Notes under the pieces: generated by a model
What the model saw: the letters and a program-made list of their open reading frames with translations, nothing else
The model's database searches: none
What the model was told of the DNA's origin: nothing
Program-made: the position numbers and the translations under genes
Shown here: one piece after another, positions 7,618 to 13,545 of the stretch
Position numbering within the stretch: the stretch's first letter is position 1
Layout of the letters: each line of letters starts with the position of its first letter
Origin: Clostridiales bacterium
Lineage (GTDB): Bacteria; Bacillota; Clostridia; Peptostreptococcales; NVVX01
Assembly (NCBI GenBank): GCA_021129785.1
Contig: JAJOKQ010000159.1
Span: forward strand, 1-16,047
Length of the DNA stretch: 16,047 nt
Direction: 5' to 3'

Positions 7618-8967
7618 TTACATATTTCCCTTCAGTTCATTATTTACAATTTCTAGTTTTTCTTTTAGATTTGGTACTTTTTCAAGCAAAGATAATATTT
7701 TAGAATGAGCATGAATAACGGTAGTATGGTCTCTTCCACCAAAAGCTTCTCCTATTTTTGGAAGAGATAAATCCGTTAACTCTCTAGCAAGGTACATTGC
7801 TACTTGCCTTGGAAAAGCAATAGATCTTGTTCTCTTTTTTGAATTAAAATCTTCTTTTTTTATATCAAAATGTTTAGATACTACATCTTTAATGAGATCA
7901 ATATTTAGTATTCTAGATTTAGAAGCAAAAACCTCTTTTAATGCATCGCTTGCTAAATCAATAGTAATTTCACAATTAGTTAAAGAAGAATAAGCTACTA
8001 TTCTAATAAGAGCACCTTCTAATTCCCTTATATTAGATTGTATTTTTCTTGCAATATACAGGATGACATCGTCTGGAACATTTAATTTTTCATTTTCTGC
8101 TTTTTTGCGCAATATAGCTATTCTTGTTTCAAAATCAGGAGCTTGTATGTCTGTAATCAATCCCCATTCAAAACGAGATTTTAATCTTTCTTCAAGTGTA
8201 GGAATTTCTTTTGGAGGACGGTCACTTGATATAATTATTTGTTTGTTTGATTCATGTAATGCGTTAAAAGTATGAAAAAATTCTTCTTGAGTACTTTCTT
8301 TTCCAGCTAAAAATTGTATATCGTCTATTAATAATATATCGACGTATCTATATTTATTTCTAAACTCTATATTAGTATTGTCACGAATAGAAGTAATAAG
8401 CTCGTTCATAAAAGTTTCAGAAGAAACATAAGCAATTTTTGCATGTGGATTTTGTTCTCTAACAAAATGGCCAATAGCGTGCATAATATGAGTTTTACCG
8501 AGTCCAACACCACCATATATAAAAAGAGGATTATAGGCATTAGCAGGAGATTCAGCAACAGCAACGGCAGCAGCATGCGCAAATCTATTTCCATTTCCTA
8601 TAACAAAAGTATCAAAAGAATACTTAGGATTTAGTTTTGTTAAGTTTGAAAGAGAATTAGTTTGCAAAGCATTGGAAGTTTCACCGATTGTAGCATTGTT
8701 ATTGATTAAATTTCCTTCGCTAGGAAGAAAAATATCAATAGAATATTTTATACCTGTTACCTCTTCTAACGCGTTGGCTAGTAATATTAGGTAACGCTCT
8801 TTTATAATGTCTTTGATAAATACATTTGGAGCTATAAATGTAGCTTTTTTAGATTCAAATGAACAAAAAGATAAAGAGTTAAAACAGGTATTAAAACCAG
8901 TTGGTGATATTTCTTTCTTTAGAATAGCTAAAGTTTCATTCCATATGTCTTGATGTATTTGTTGCAT
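7618..8967 (-). CDS. dnaA: Chromosomal replication initiator DnaA
   Basis: AAA+ ATPase that binds DnaA boxes, opens oriC and recruits the helicase. The 449-residue protein has all four domains: an N-terminal interaction domain (about 1-80), a short low-complexity linker (about 85-115), an AAA+ domain with Walker A GGVGLGKT at 152-159 and Walker B ILLIDDIQ at 211-218, and a C-terminal helix-turn-helix domain with the DnaA-box signature GGRDHTTVIHAHSKI at 410-424. The ATG at 8967 has GGAGG (8975-8979) 7 nt upstream. DnaA boxes flank the gene on both sides, so autoregulation is likely. I could not identify a convincing promoter in the leader; an AGTATA (TATACT on the minus strand) at 8989-8994 lacks a -35. 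Confidence 0.99.
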   Translation of the reverse strand: MQQIHQDIWNETLAILKKEISPTGFNTCFNSLSFCSFESKKATFIAPNVFIKDIIKERYLILLANALEEVTGIKYSIDIFLPSEGNLINNNATIGETSNALQTNSLSNLTKLNPKYSFDTFVIGNGNRFAHAAAVAVAESPANAYNPLFIYGGVGLGKTHIMHAIGHFVREQNPHAKIAYVSSETFMNELITSIRDNTNIEFRNKYRYVDILLIDDIQFLAGKESTQEEFFHTFNALHESNKQIIISSDRPPKEIPTLEERLKSRFEWGLITDIQAPDFETRIAILRKKAENEKLNVPDDVILYIARKIQSNIRELEGALIRIVAYSSLTNCEITIDLASDALKEVFASKSRILNIDLIKDVVSKHFDIKKEDFNSKKRTRSIAFPRQVAMYLARELTDLSLPKIGEAFGGRDHTTVIHAHSKILSLLEKVPNLKEKLEIVNNELKGNM

Positions 8968-9118
8968 AAAAAAACCTCCAAAAATAATAGTATAAAAGAA
9001 TATCCCATTAATAAGCTAAAGTGCAAGGAAATAAGGATGATTCTCATAAAAAATTGTTAAGCTACATCTTAAGTCGTAAATAAAAATTGATTTCCACAGA
9101 AAAAGTATGTGTATGAAA

Positions 9119-9127
9119 TGTGGATAA
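9119..9127 (-). promoter_or_regulatory. Perfect DnaA box
   Basis: TGTGGATAA on the plus strand. It lies about 150 nt upstream of the dnaA start and is suited to both origin binding and dnaA autoregulation. A two-mismatch copy, TGTGTATGA, lies 11 nt to its left. Confidence 0.88.
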
Positions 9128-9180
9128 ACAAGATGTAATACTATTATACAAAAAAGTTGTTAACAAAAGCAACAGTTATT

Positions 9181-9189
9181 TTATCCACA
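9181..9189 (+). promoter_or_regulatory. Perfect DnaA box
   Basis: TTATCCACA on the plus strand, facing opposite to the box at 9119-9127. Confidence 0.88.
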
Positions 9190-9217
9190 GGAGAAAGAAG
9201 TTAAATAATTATAGAAA

Positions 9218-9260
9218 TTTGGCAGAAAAATTGTTTTAAAACTGGATGATTTCTGCTAAA
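9218..9260. repeat. Imperfect 11-bp inverted repeat in oriC spacer
   Basis: TTTGGCAGAAA (9218-9228) pairs with TTTCTGCTAAA (9250-9260), with a single G-T wobble. The 21-nt loop contains the palindrome GTTTTAAAAC (9233-9242). It lies between two groups of DnaA boxes and has no T-run. It could extrude as a cruciform, fold in the dnaA leader RNA, or bind a regulator. Confidence 0.4.
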
Positions 9261-9363
9261 AGAGATTTCAAGAGAATAATAAATTAAGGAGATATGCTCA
9301 TTGATTGTGATGAGAAAAGATTTTATTGTACAAAAATAGAGAAAATAAAAAGTATACACAACG

Positions 9364-9403
9364 TTATCCACAAAATGTGTATAAAATATCATGGTGTGAA
9401 TAA
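9364..9403. promoter_or_regulatory. Triple DnaA-box cluster
   Basis: A perfect TTATCCACA (9364-9372) is followed after 3 nt by TGTGTATAA (9376-9384) and after another 10 nt by TGTGAATAA (9395-9403). Each of the last two has one mismatch and is in the opposite orientation to the first. One base later a TTA repeat run begins. This is the densest group of boxes in the spacer. Confidence 0.8.
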
Positions 9404-9404
9404 C

Positions 9405-9419
9405 TTATTATTATTATTA
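9405..9419. repeat. Five TTA triplets abutting DnaA boxes
   Basis: Five uninterrupted TTA triplets begin one base after the DnaA box at 9395-9403. The minus strand therefore reads 3'-AAT-5' repeats moving away from the boxes, a permitted DnaA-trio variant. It may be a secondary unwinding site or simply an AT-rich run. Confidence 0.4.
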
Positions 9420-9442
9420 ACAAAATAAAAAAGAAGTCATTA

Positions 9443-9471
9443 TTGACAGAAAAAAGAAGAAGGTCTGTAAA
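9443..9471 (+). promoter_or_regulatory. Possible promoter of the rpmH operon
   Basis: A perfect -35 TTGACA (9443-9448) is followed after 17 nt by TGTAAA (9466-9471), which matches four of six -10 bases. Transcription would start near 9478 and leave a leader of about 260 nt before rpmH. The weak -10 and long leader make this tentative; I found nothing clearly better closer to rpmH. Confidence 0.35.
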
Positions 9472-9737
9472 TTTATTTGAATTTATTATTCAGAAAAGCT
9501 TGTTTAAAGAGAAGTTCTTTGATAGAATAAAGGATGTCTTCAATTGTTAATATAAAAAGAATGAAAGTTCATTTATGTTTTTAGGAAAGTATTTTATAAA
9601 GAAGAATAGAAAATAGGAAAATGAACAAAATGATAATTGTATATAACATAATTATTGAGAATGATTTTTTAATAAAGAGTAGAAGACAATAGCAAACAGA
9701 TTTTAATAAGTAACACTAATAGAAGGAGGTGTTTTTA

Positions 9738-9872
9738 ATGAAAAGAACATATCAACCTAAAAAAAGACAGAGAAGTAAAGAACATGGCTTTAGAAAGAGA
9801 ATGAGAACTAAGAGCGGAAGAAATATAATAAAAAGAAGACGTATTAAGGGTAGAAAGAAGCTGACTGCATAA
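9738..9872 (+). CDS. rpmH: 50S ribosomal protein L34
   Basis: A 44-residue, extremely basic ribosomal protein that binds 23S rRNA in the large subunit. It begins MKRTYQPKKRQRSKEHGF and ends GRKKLTA, matching L34 over its whole length, and 44 residues is the family's usual size. The ATG follows the strong ribosome binding site AGGAGGT by 7 nt. It is the first gene right of oriC and heads the rpmH-rnpA-yidD-yidC-jag cluster. A hairpin with a T-run begins in its stop codon, so much of the transcription may end here, leaving rpmH more highly expressed than the genes after it, as is common for this pair. Confidence 0.98.
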   Translation: MKRTYQPKKRQRSKEHGFRKRMRTKSGRNIIKRRRIKGRKKLTA

Positions 9873-9895
9873 GGCCGCATTTTGTGGTCTTTTTC
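9872..9895 (+). terminator. Terminator-like hairpin between rpmH and rnpA
   Basis: AGGCCGCA (9872-9879) pairs with TGTGGTCT (9883-9890) in an 8-bp stem with two G-T wobbles and a three-base loop, followed by TTTTC. It begins at the last base of the rpmH stop codon and lies 31 nt before rnpA, so it probably acts as a partial terminator within the operon. Confidence 0.6.
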
Positions 9896-9921
9896 TATAA
9901 TTCTATGGAGATGGATTATAT

Positions 9922-10257
9922 ATGAATAGGAGAAATAATATAAAAAAAAACGAAGAATATAGAGAAGTATATAATTGCGGAAAGTCAATGGCAAATAGGA
10001 TACTCATTATTTACTTTAAAAAAAATGATATAAAAGAAAATAAAATTGGGTTCACTGTATCAAAAAAAGTAGGAATAAGTGTTGTTAGAAATAGAGTAAG
10101 ACGACTTTTGAAAGAGAGTTATAGACTGAATTATGAGAAGATGAAAAAGGGGTATGATATCGTATTTATTGCAAGAAAGAATGCTTGCGATTCTTCTTTT
10201 AAAGAAATACAAAGTGCTATGATGCATTTATTAAGGAAGAAAAAGCTTTTAAAATAG
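9922..10257 (+). CDS. rnpA: Ribonuclease P protein component
   Basis: Protein cofactor of RNase P, which helps the catalytic RNA bind precursor tRNA and cut off its 5' leader. At 111 residues it is of normal length. The conserved RNR signature is VVRNRVRRLLKE at about 54-65, preceded by IGFTVSKKVG, which forms the central sheet binding the pre-tRNA leader. The protein is rich in Lys and Arg, as expected. The ATG at 9922 has GGAG (9907-9910) upstream. It lies 49 nt after rpmH, beyond a terminator-like hairpin that should lower its expression relative to L34, and 21 nt before yidD. Confidence 0.97.
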   Translation: MNRRNNIKKNEEYREVYNCGKSMANRILIIYFKKNDIKENKIGFTVSKKVGISVVRNRVRRLLKESYRLNYEKMKKGYDIVFIARKNACDSSFKEIQSAMMHLLRKKKLLK

Positions 10258-10278
10258 CAATTAGTAGGAGAGATAGAA

Positions 10279-10500
10279 ATGAACAGGTCAATTATAGGTA
10301 TAATTAAGATATATCAAAAAATAATTTCTCCACTAAAAAGAAAAACATGTCGTTTTTATCCAACTTGCTCAAGTTATTGCATTGATGCATACATGACTTT
10401 TGGCTTTTTAAAAGCTACATACTTATCCATTTATAGAATATTTAGGTGCAACCCCTTTAACAGCGGGGGATACGACCCTTTAATAAAGAAGAGAAAATAG
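10279..10500 (+). CDS. yidD: Membrane protein insertion efficiency factor YidD
   Basis: Small protein linked to membrane protein insertion, normally encoded between rnpA and yidC as here. The 73 residues carry the family hallmarks: an N-terminal amphipathic stretch (SIIGIIKIYQKIISPLK), the cysteine motif CRFYPTCSSY (24-33) and RCNPFNSGGYDP (57-68). It has no signal peptide or full membrane span and is expected to lie on the inner face of the membrane. AGGAG (10266-10270) precedes the ATG by 8 nt. The yidC ribosome binding site overlaps its stop codon, so the two are probably translationally linked. Confidence 0.96.
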   Translation: MNRSIIGIIKIYQKIISPLKRKTCRFYPTCSSYCIDAYMTFGFLKATYLSIYRIFRCNPFNSGGYDPLIKKRK

Positions 10501-10512
10501 GAGGTTTTAATT

Positions 10513-11181
10513 TTGGGTTTACTAGCAGGACCTTTTGGTGCATTATTAAAATTTATTTTTGATATAGTAGGTAATTATGGATTGTCTATAATAATATTTG
10601 CTATAGTAGTTAAGCTATTTTTGGTGCCATTAACAATTAAGCAGACAAAATCAATGGAACAAATGAGTGAATTACAGCCAAAAATTAAAGAGATTCAAGA
10701 AAAATATAAAAACGATAAAGAGAAAATAAATATTAAGACTATGGAGCTATATAAAGAGCATAAAATAAACCCTTTCGGTGGCTGTCTTCCTATGTTAATA
10801 CAACTTCCCGTTATTTTTGGTATGTTTACTGCGCTTAGAAATCCGGGAATGTACGTTTTTGGATCAGAAGAAATCTATAGAAGTATAGACACAAGTTTTC
10901 TATGGTTATCAAATTTAAGTGATCCTGACTTGTGGATTTTACCAATAACTGCAGGTATTACAACTTATTTCTCTAGCTTGACCATGGCAACCGGGAAGAG
11001 CGATAATCCAACACAGAAAATGATGCTATACATGATGCCTGTAATGATAATATGGTGGGGAAGAAGTTTTCCAGCAGGTCTAACTTTATATTGGGTAATT
11101 AGTAATTTATTCCAGGCAATTCAACAAGTATTAATTAACAAACCAAAGTTTTTACTCGATTTCTTTAATAAGGGGGAATGA
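10513..11181 (+). CDS. yidC: Membrane protein insertase YidC/Oxa1
   Basis: Inserts and folds membrane proteins, alone or with the Sec translocon. The 222-residue protein is the short Gram-positive form with about five membrane segments (near 20-42, 90-108, 138-158, 168-184, 188-206) and a charged cytoplasmic hairpin (45-85). It starts with TTG at 10513: AGGAGGT (10499-10505) lies 7 nt upstream and no suitable ATG exists. There is no lipobox signal peptide at the N-terminus. The conserved groove arginine of the first core helix is replaced by Lys34 (IVVKLFLVPL), which keeps the positive charge. Its stop overlaps the first possible start of jag. Confidence 0.97.
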   Translation: MGLLAGPFGALLKFIFDIVGNYGLSIIIFAIVVKLFLVPLTIKQTKSMEQMSELQPKIKEIQEKYKNDKEKINIKTMELYKEHKINPFGGCLPMLIQLPVIFGMFTALRNPGMYVFGSEEIYRSIDTSFLWLSNLSDPDLWILPITAGITTYFSSLTMATGKSDNPTQKMMLYMMPVMIIWWGRSFPAGLTLYWVISNLFQAIQQVLINKPKFLLDFFNKGE

Positions 11182-11186
11182 AATTT

Positions 11187-11807
11187 ATGAAAACAAAAGA
11201 GTTTTACGGTGATACTGTAGATGAAGCTATCGAAATTGGATTAAGTAAGCTTGGATTAGATATAGACGGAGTCGAAATAGAGATAATTAATATGCAGACA
11301 AATGGATTCTTAGGCTTGATTGGAAAAAAACAGGCAAAAGTGAAACTCACAGTTATAGAAAATCCAGAAGAAGATATTAAAAGATTTTTAGGCAAAGTAT
11401 TTAATGCAATGAATTTGAAAGTAAATATGGAAATAAAGGTAAAAGAAAATAGTATATATGTTGAAATGAAAGGCCCAAATATAGGGGTGCTAATAGGAAG
11501 AAGGGGACAAACCCTTGATTCTTTACAATACTTGACCAATATTATCTATAATAAAAATAACGAAAAGTATAAAAGAGTCTATCTCAATGCTGAAAACTAC
11601 AGAGAGAAAAGAGAAGAGACGTTGACAAGATTAGCAGTTAAAATGGCAAGAAAAGTAAAGAAAGAAAAAAGAACAGTAGTTTTAGAACCTATGAACAGAT
11701 ATGAAAGAAGAATAATACATGCATCTTTACAAGGAGATTCTTATATAAAAACATATAGTGAAGGGGAAGAACCTTATAGAAAAGTTGTAATTTCTGTGAA
11801 TAACTAA
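11187..11807 (+). CDS. jag: RNA-binding protein Jag/KhpB
   Basis: A 206-residue RNA-binding protein with a Jag N-terminal domain (1-50, beginning MKTKEFYGDTVDEAIE), a KH domain with the GRRG loop at 104-107, and an R3H domain with RRIIH (Arg174 to His178). Homologues (KhpB/EloR) pair with KhpA, bind small RNAs and mRNAs, and influence cell elongation and division in streptococci. I chose the ATG at 11187 rather than the in-frame ATG at 11178. AGGGGG (11171-11176) would be only 1 nt from the earlier start but 10 nt from this one, and the resulting N-terminus fits the family. It is the last gene of the rpmH cluster and is followed by a short terminator. Confidence 0.95.
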   Translation: MKTKEFYGDTVDEAIEIGLSKLGLDIDGVEIEIINMQTNGFLGLIGKKQAKVKLTVIENPEEDIKRFLGKVFNAMNLKVNMEIKVKENSIYVEMKGPNIGVLIGRRGQTLDSLQYLTNIIYNKNNEKYKRVYLNAENYREKREETLTRLAVKMARKVKKEKRTVVLEPMNRYERRIIHASLQGDSYIKTYSEGEEPYRKVVISVNN

Positions 11808-11814
11808 CGAAAAC

Positions 11815-11838
11815 GCCCGGTGTAATACTGGGTTTTTA
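11815..11838 (+). terminator. Terminator after jag
   Basis: CCCGGT (11816-11821) pairs with ACTGGG (11827-11832) in a 6-bp stem with one G-T wobble and a 5-nt loop, followed directly by five Ts. It starts 8 nt after the jag stop codon. The short stem may let some transcripts continue into mnmE. Confidence 0.7.
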
Positions 11839-11844
11839 TACGAA

Positions 11845-11883
11845 ATGACGGTTCTGACAAAGCTTCAAGAGAATAACCTTTAA
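11845..11883 (+). other. Possible 12-codon leader ORF before mnmE
   Basis: ATG to TAA encodes MTVLTKLQENNL and ends 4 nt before the first of two competing hairpins. It includes AAG, CAA and GAG, codons read by tRNAs whose wobble uridine MnmE-MnmG modify. No Shine-Dalgarno is visible upstream, so translation is doubtful and the ORF may be chance. Confidence 0.2.
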
Positions 11884-11887
11884 AAAA

Positions 11888-11934
11888 CTACAGGCATTAT
11901 TCCTGTGGAGCTAAACAGGAGATTTTTTATTTTT
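11888..11934 (+). promoter_or_regulatory. Attenuator-like competing hairpins before mnmE
   Basis: Hairpin A pairs CTACAGG (11888-11894) with CCTGTGG (11902-11908). Hairpin B pairs TCCTGT (11901-11906) with ACAGGA (11915-11920) around an 8-nt loop and runs into TTTTTTATTTTT (11923-11934), the form of an intrinsic terminator. Both need the CCTGT at 11902-11906, so only one can form at a time. Hairpin A would act as the antiterminator. The mnmE ribosome binding site follows at 11941. The structure is visible; the regulatory role is inferred. Confidence 0.5.
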
Positions 11935-11953
11935 ATATAGGGAGGAAACAAGA

Positions 11954-13339
11954 GTGTATGAAGAAGGAACCATAGCTGCTATTGCGACAGCACAGGGGGA
12001 AGCAGGTATAGGTATTATAAGAATTAGTGGTGAAAAGGCTCTAGAAATAGCAACTAAAATATTTAGAAGTGAAAGAAAAAAGAATTTTAATAATGCAGAG
12101 CCTAGAAAAATGTACTATGGTAGCATTATTGATCCAGAGAGCAATCAAATTGTCGATGAGGTATTAGTTGTATATATGAAAGCACCTTTTACATATACAA
12201 AAGAAGATGTAGTTGAAATTAACTGTCATGGAGGGATTGTCCCAATAAGAAGAATATTAGAACTAATACTAAGACATGGAGCGAGACCGGCTGAAGCAGG
12301 AGAGTTTACAAAGCGAGCATTTTTAAATGGTAGAATAGATTTGTCGCAGGCGGAAGCTGTAATGGATTTAGTGAGCGCAAAAACGGAAAAAGGCTTTGAT
12401 ATTGCAATGAGTCAACTAGAAGGAACTTTATCTAAAGAGATTAAAAGTATGAAAGACGAAGTAGTTGAAATATTAGCGCATATTGAAGTGTCTATTGACT
12501 TTGCGGAAGAGGATATTGATAAAATCGCGTTAAATTACTTGAAAAACAAATGTGAAAACATAGAAACAAAATTAAAACAGTTAATAAAAACAGCTGAAAC
12601 AGGCAAAATTATAAAAGAGGGAATAAAAACAGTAATAGTAGGAAAACCAAACGTAGGGAAGTCTTCTCTGATGAATGCGTTGCTTAAAGAAAATAGAGCA
12701 ATTGTGACGGAGGTACCAGGTACAACAAGAGATGCTATTGAAGAACAATTAATTGTAAAAGGTTTTTTATTAAAAATTGTAGATACGGCAGGAATAAGAG
12801 AGACGGAAAATATAGTAGAGAAAATCGGAATAGAAAGAACAAAAGAATTGTTTAATAAAGCAGATTTAGTAATATTTATGATTGATTCATCAAAAAAATT
12901 GACAAGTGAAGATATGCAGATTATAGATTTAATAAAAAACAAGGAATCGTTAGTGATAATAAACAAAACAGATTTGGAGACTAAAATAGATTTTTTTATG
13001 GTAAAAAAATTGCTTAGAGAAAAGAGAATAATCAAGACATCACTAAAAGAAAATAATGGAGTAGAGAAAATAGAAGAATATATAGTTGATATGATTTATA
13101 AAGGTGAAGTTAAAACAAACGACGACATAGTTTTGACAAATGCAAGACATAAAAATGCATTAGAGCGGGCTTTAACAAGTATTGGCGAGGCATTAGAATC
13201 AATAAATAGAGAAATGGCACTGGATTTTATAGAGGTAGATATTAGAATTGTATGGGAATCCTTAGGGGAGATAACAGGAGAAACTATAAGAGAAGATGTA
13301 ATAGATCACATTTTCAGCAATTTTTGTGTAGGAAAATAA
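11954..13339 (+). CDS. mnmE: tRNA modification GTPase MnmE (TrmE)
   Basis: With MnmG it installs the aminomethyl-type modification at C5 of wobble uridine (U34) in tRNAs reading NNA/NNG codons, using a folate one-carbon donor. The 461 residues cover the N-terminal folate-binding domain (1-118), a helical domain, and an inserted G domain with GKPNVGKS (230-237), TTRD (257-260), DTAG (277-280) and NKTD (337-340). The protein ends in the catalytic C-terminal motif CVGK (Cys458), usually CIGK. The start is GTG at 11954: GGAGG (11941-11945) lies 8 nt upstream, the N-terminus GTIAAIATAQGEAGIGIIRISG fits the family, and the nearby ATG at 11958 is out of frame. It is the first gene after the jag terminator, behind a leader with attenuator-like hairpins. 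Confidence 0.98.
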   Translation: MYEEGTIAAIATAQGEAGIGIIRISGEKALEIATKIFRSERKKNFNNAEPRKMYYGSIIDPESNQIVDEVLVVYMKAPFTYTKEDVVEINCHGGIVPIRRILELILRHGARPAEAGEFTKRAFLNGRIDLSQAEAVMDLVSAKTEKGFDIAMSQLEGTLSKEIKSMKDEVVEILAHIEVSIDFAEEDIDKIALNYLKNKCENIETKLKQLIKTAETGKIIKEGIKTVIVGKPNVGKSSLMNALLKENRAIVTEVPGTTRDAIEEQLIVKGFLLKIVDTAGIRETENIVEKIGIERTKELFNKADLVIFMIDSSKKLTSEDMQIIDLIKNKESLVIINKTDLETKIDFFMVKKLLREKRIIKTSLKENNGVEKIEEYIVDMIYKGEVKTNDDIVLTNARHKNALERALTSIGEALESINREMALDFIEVDIRIVWESLGEITGETIREDVIDHIFSNFCVGK

Positions 13340-13370
13340 AAGAATTTGCTTTTACTCATGTGCAATAAAA

Positions 13371-13483
13371 ACTAGAGAATTTTGATAAAACAACTAAGTG
13401 GGAAAACAGAAGTATAAAAAAAGTCTTTTTTGAATACCTAAAGAAAGAGTTCTATGCGAAACGATAGATTTTGATTCTCTAGT
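13371..13483 (+). ncRNA. Possible structured RNA between mnmE and mnmG
   Basis: ACTAGAGAAT (13371-13380) is the perfect reverse complement of ATTCTCTAGT (13474-13483), giving a 10-bp closing stem over a 93-nt interior. Two smaller hairpins fit inside: GTAT plus AAAAAA pairing with TTTTTT plus ATAC (13412-13437), and TCTAT/ATAGA capped by CG-AAA-CG (13451-13468). It resembles a multibranch leader RNA, but I do not recognise a known riboswitch consensus. The whole 206-nt spacer otherwise holds only the mnmG ribosome binding site. Confidence 0.35.
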
Positions 13484-13545
13484 AATAATGTTAATGAATT
13501 ATTAAGATAAAGAGTGGGATAATATGAAGTAAAGAGGTGTTTCTA

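Larger units (their letters stand above)
8968..9737. other. oriC DnaA-box cluster between dnaA and rpmH
   Basis: This 770-nt non-coding spacer divides the leftward from the rightward genes. It holds three perfect DnaA boxes (9119-9127, 9181-9189, 9364-9372), two single-mismatch boxes (9376-9384 TGTGTATAA, 9395-9403 TGTGAATAA) and several two-mismatch candidates (for example 9090-9098, 9108-9116, 9144-9152, 9352-9360). It also contains a TTA trinucleotide run (9405-9419), an imperfect long inverted repeat (9218-9260) and a possible rpmH promoter (9443-9471). From about 9472 to 9722 I see only AT-rich sequence without a clear signal. It corresponds to the dnaA-upstream half of a bipartite Bacillota origin. 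Confidence 0.85.

Noticed and set aside
9297..9314. CTCAT/ATGAG hairpin in the oriC spacer
   Set aside because: The 5-bp stem has an 8-nt loop and is within what chance allows here; no associated signal.
9201..9392. 63-codon minus-strand ORF in the oriC spacer
   Set aside because: It has no ribosome binding site, runs straight through DnaA boxes, and has a random-looking hydrophobic composition typical of AT-rich non-coding DNA.
9632..9659. Fur-box-like AT dyad (ATAATT ... AATTAT) upstream of rpmH
   Set aside because: It is only a 6-bp A/T-only repeat with an 11-nt gap in very AT-rich DNA and does not fit the 7-1-7 spacing.
11850..11897. Resemblance of the mnmE leader to a preQ1-I riboswitch (GGTTCT ... 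TTTAAAAAACTA)
   Set aside because: The A-rich tail looks right, but the only GGTT/AACC stem encloses a loop of about 20 nt, too long for the compact class I fold, and the loop bases needed for the pseudoknot are not convincing.
13537..13545. Upstream GTG start for mnmG
   Set aside because: The GTG lies inside the AGAGGTG ribosome binding site that serves the ATG at 13546.
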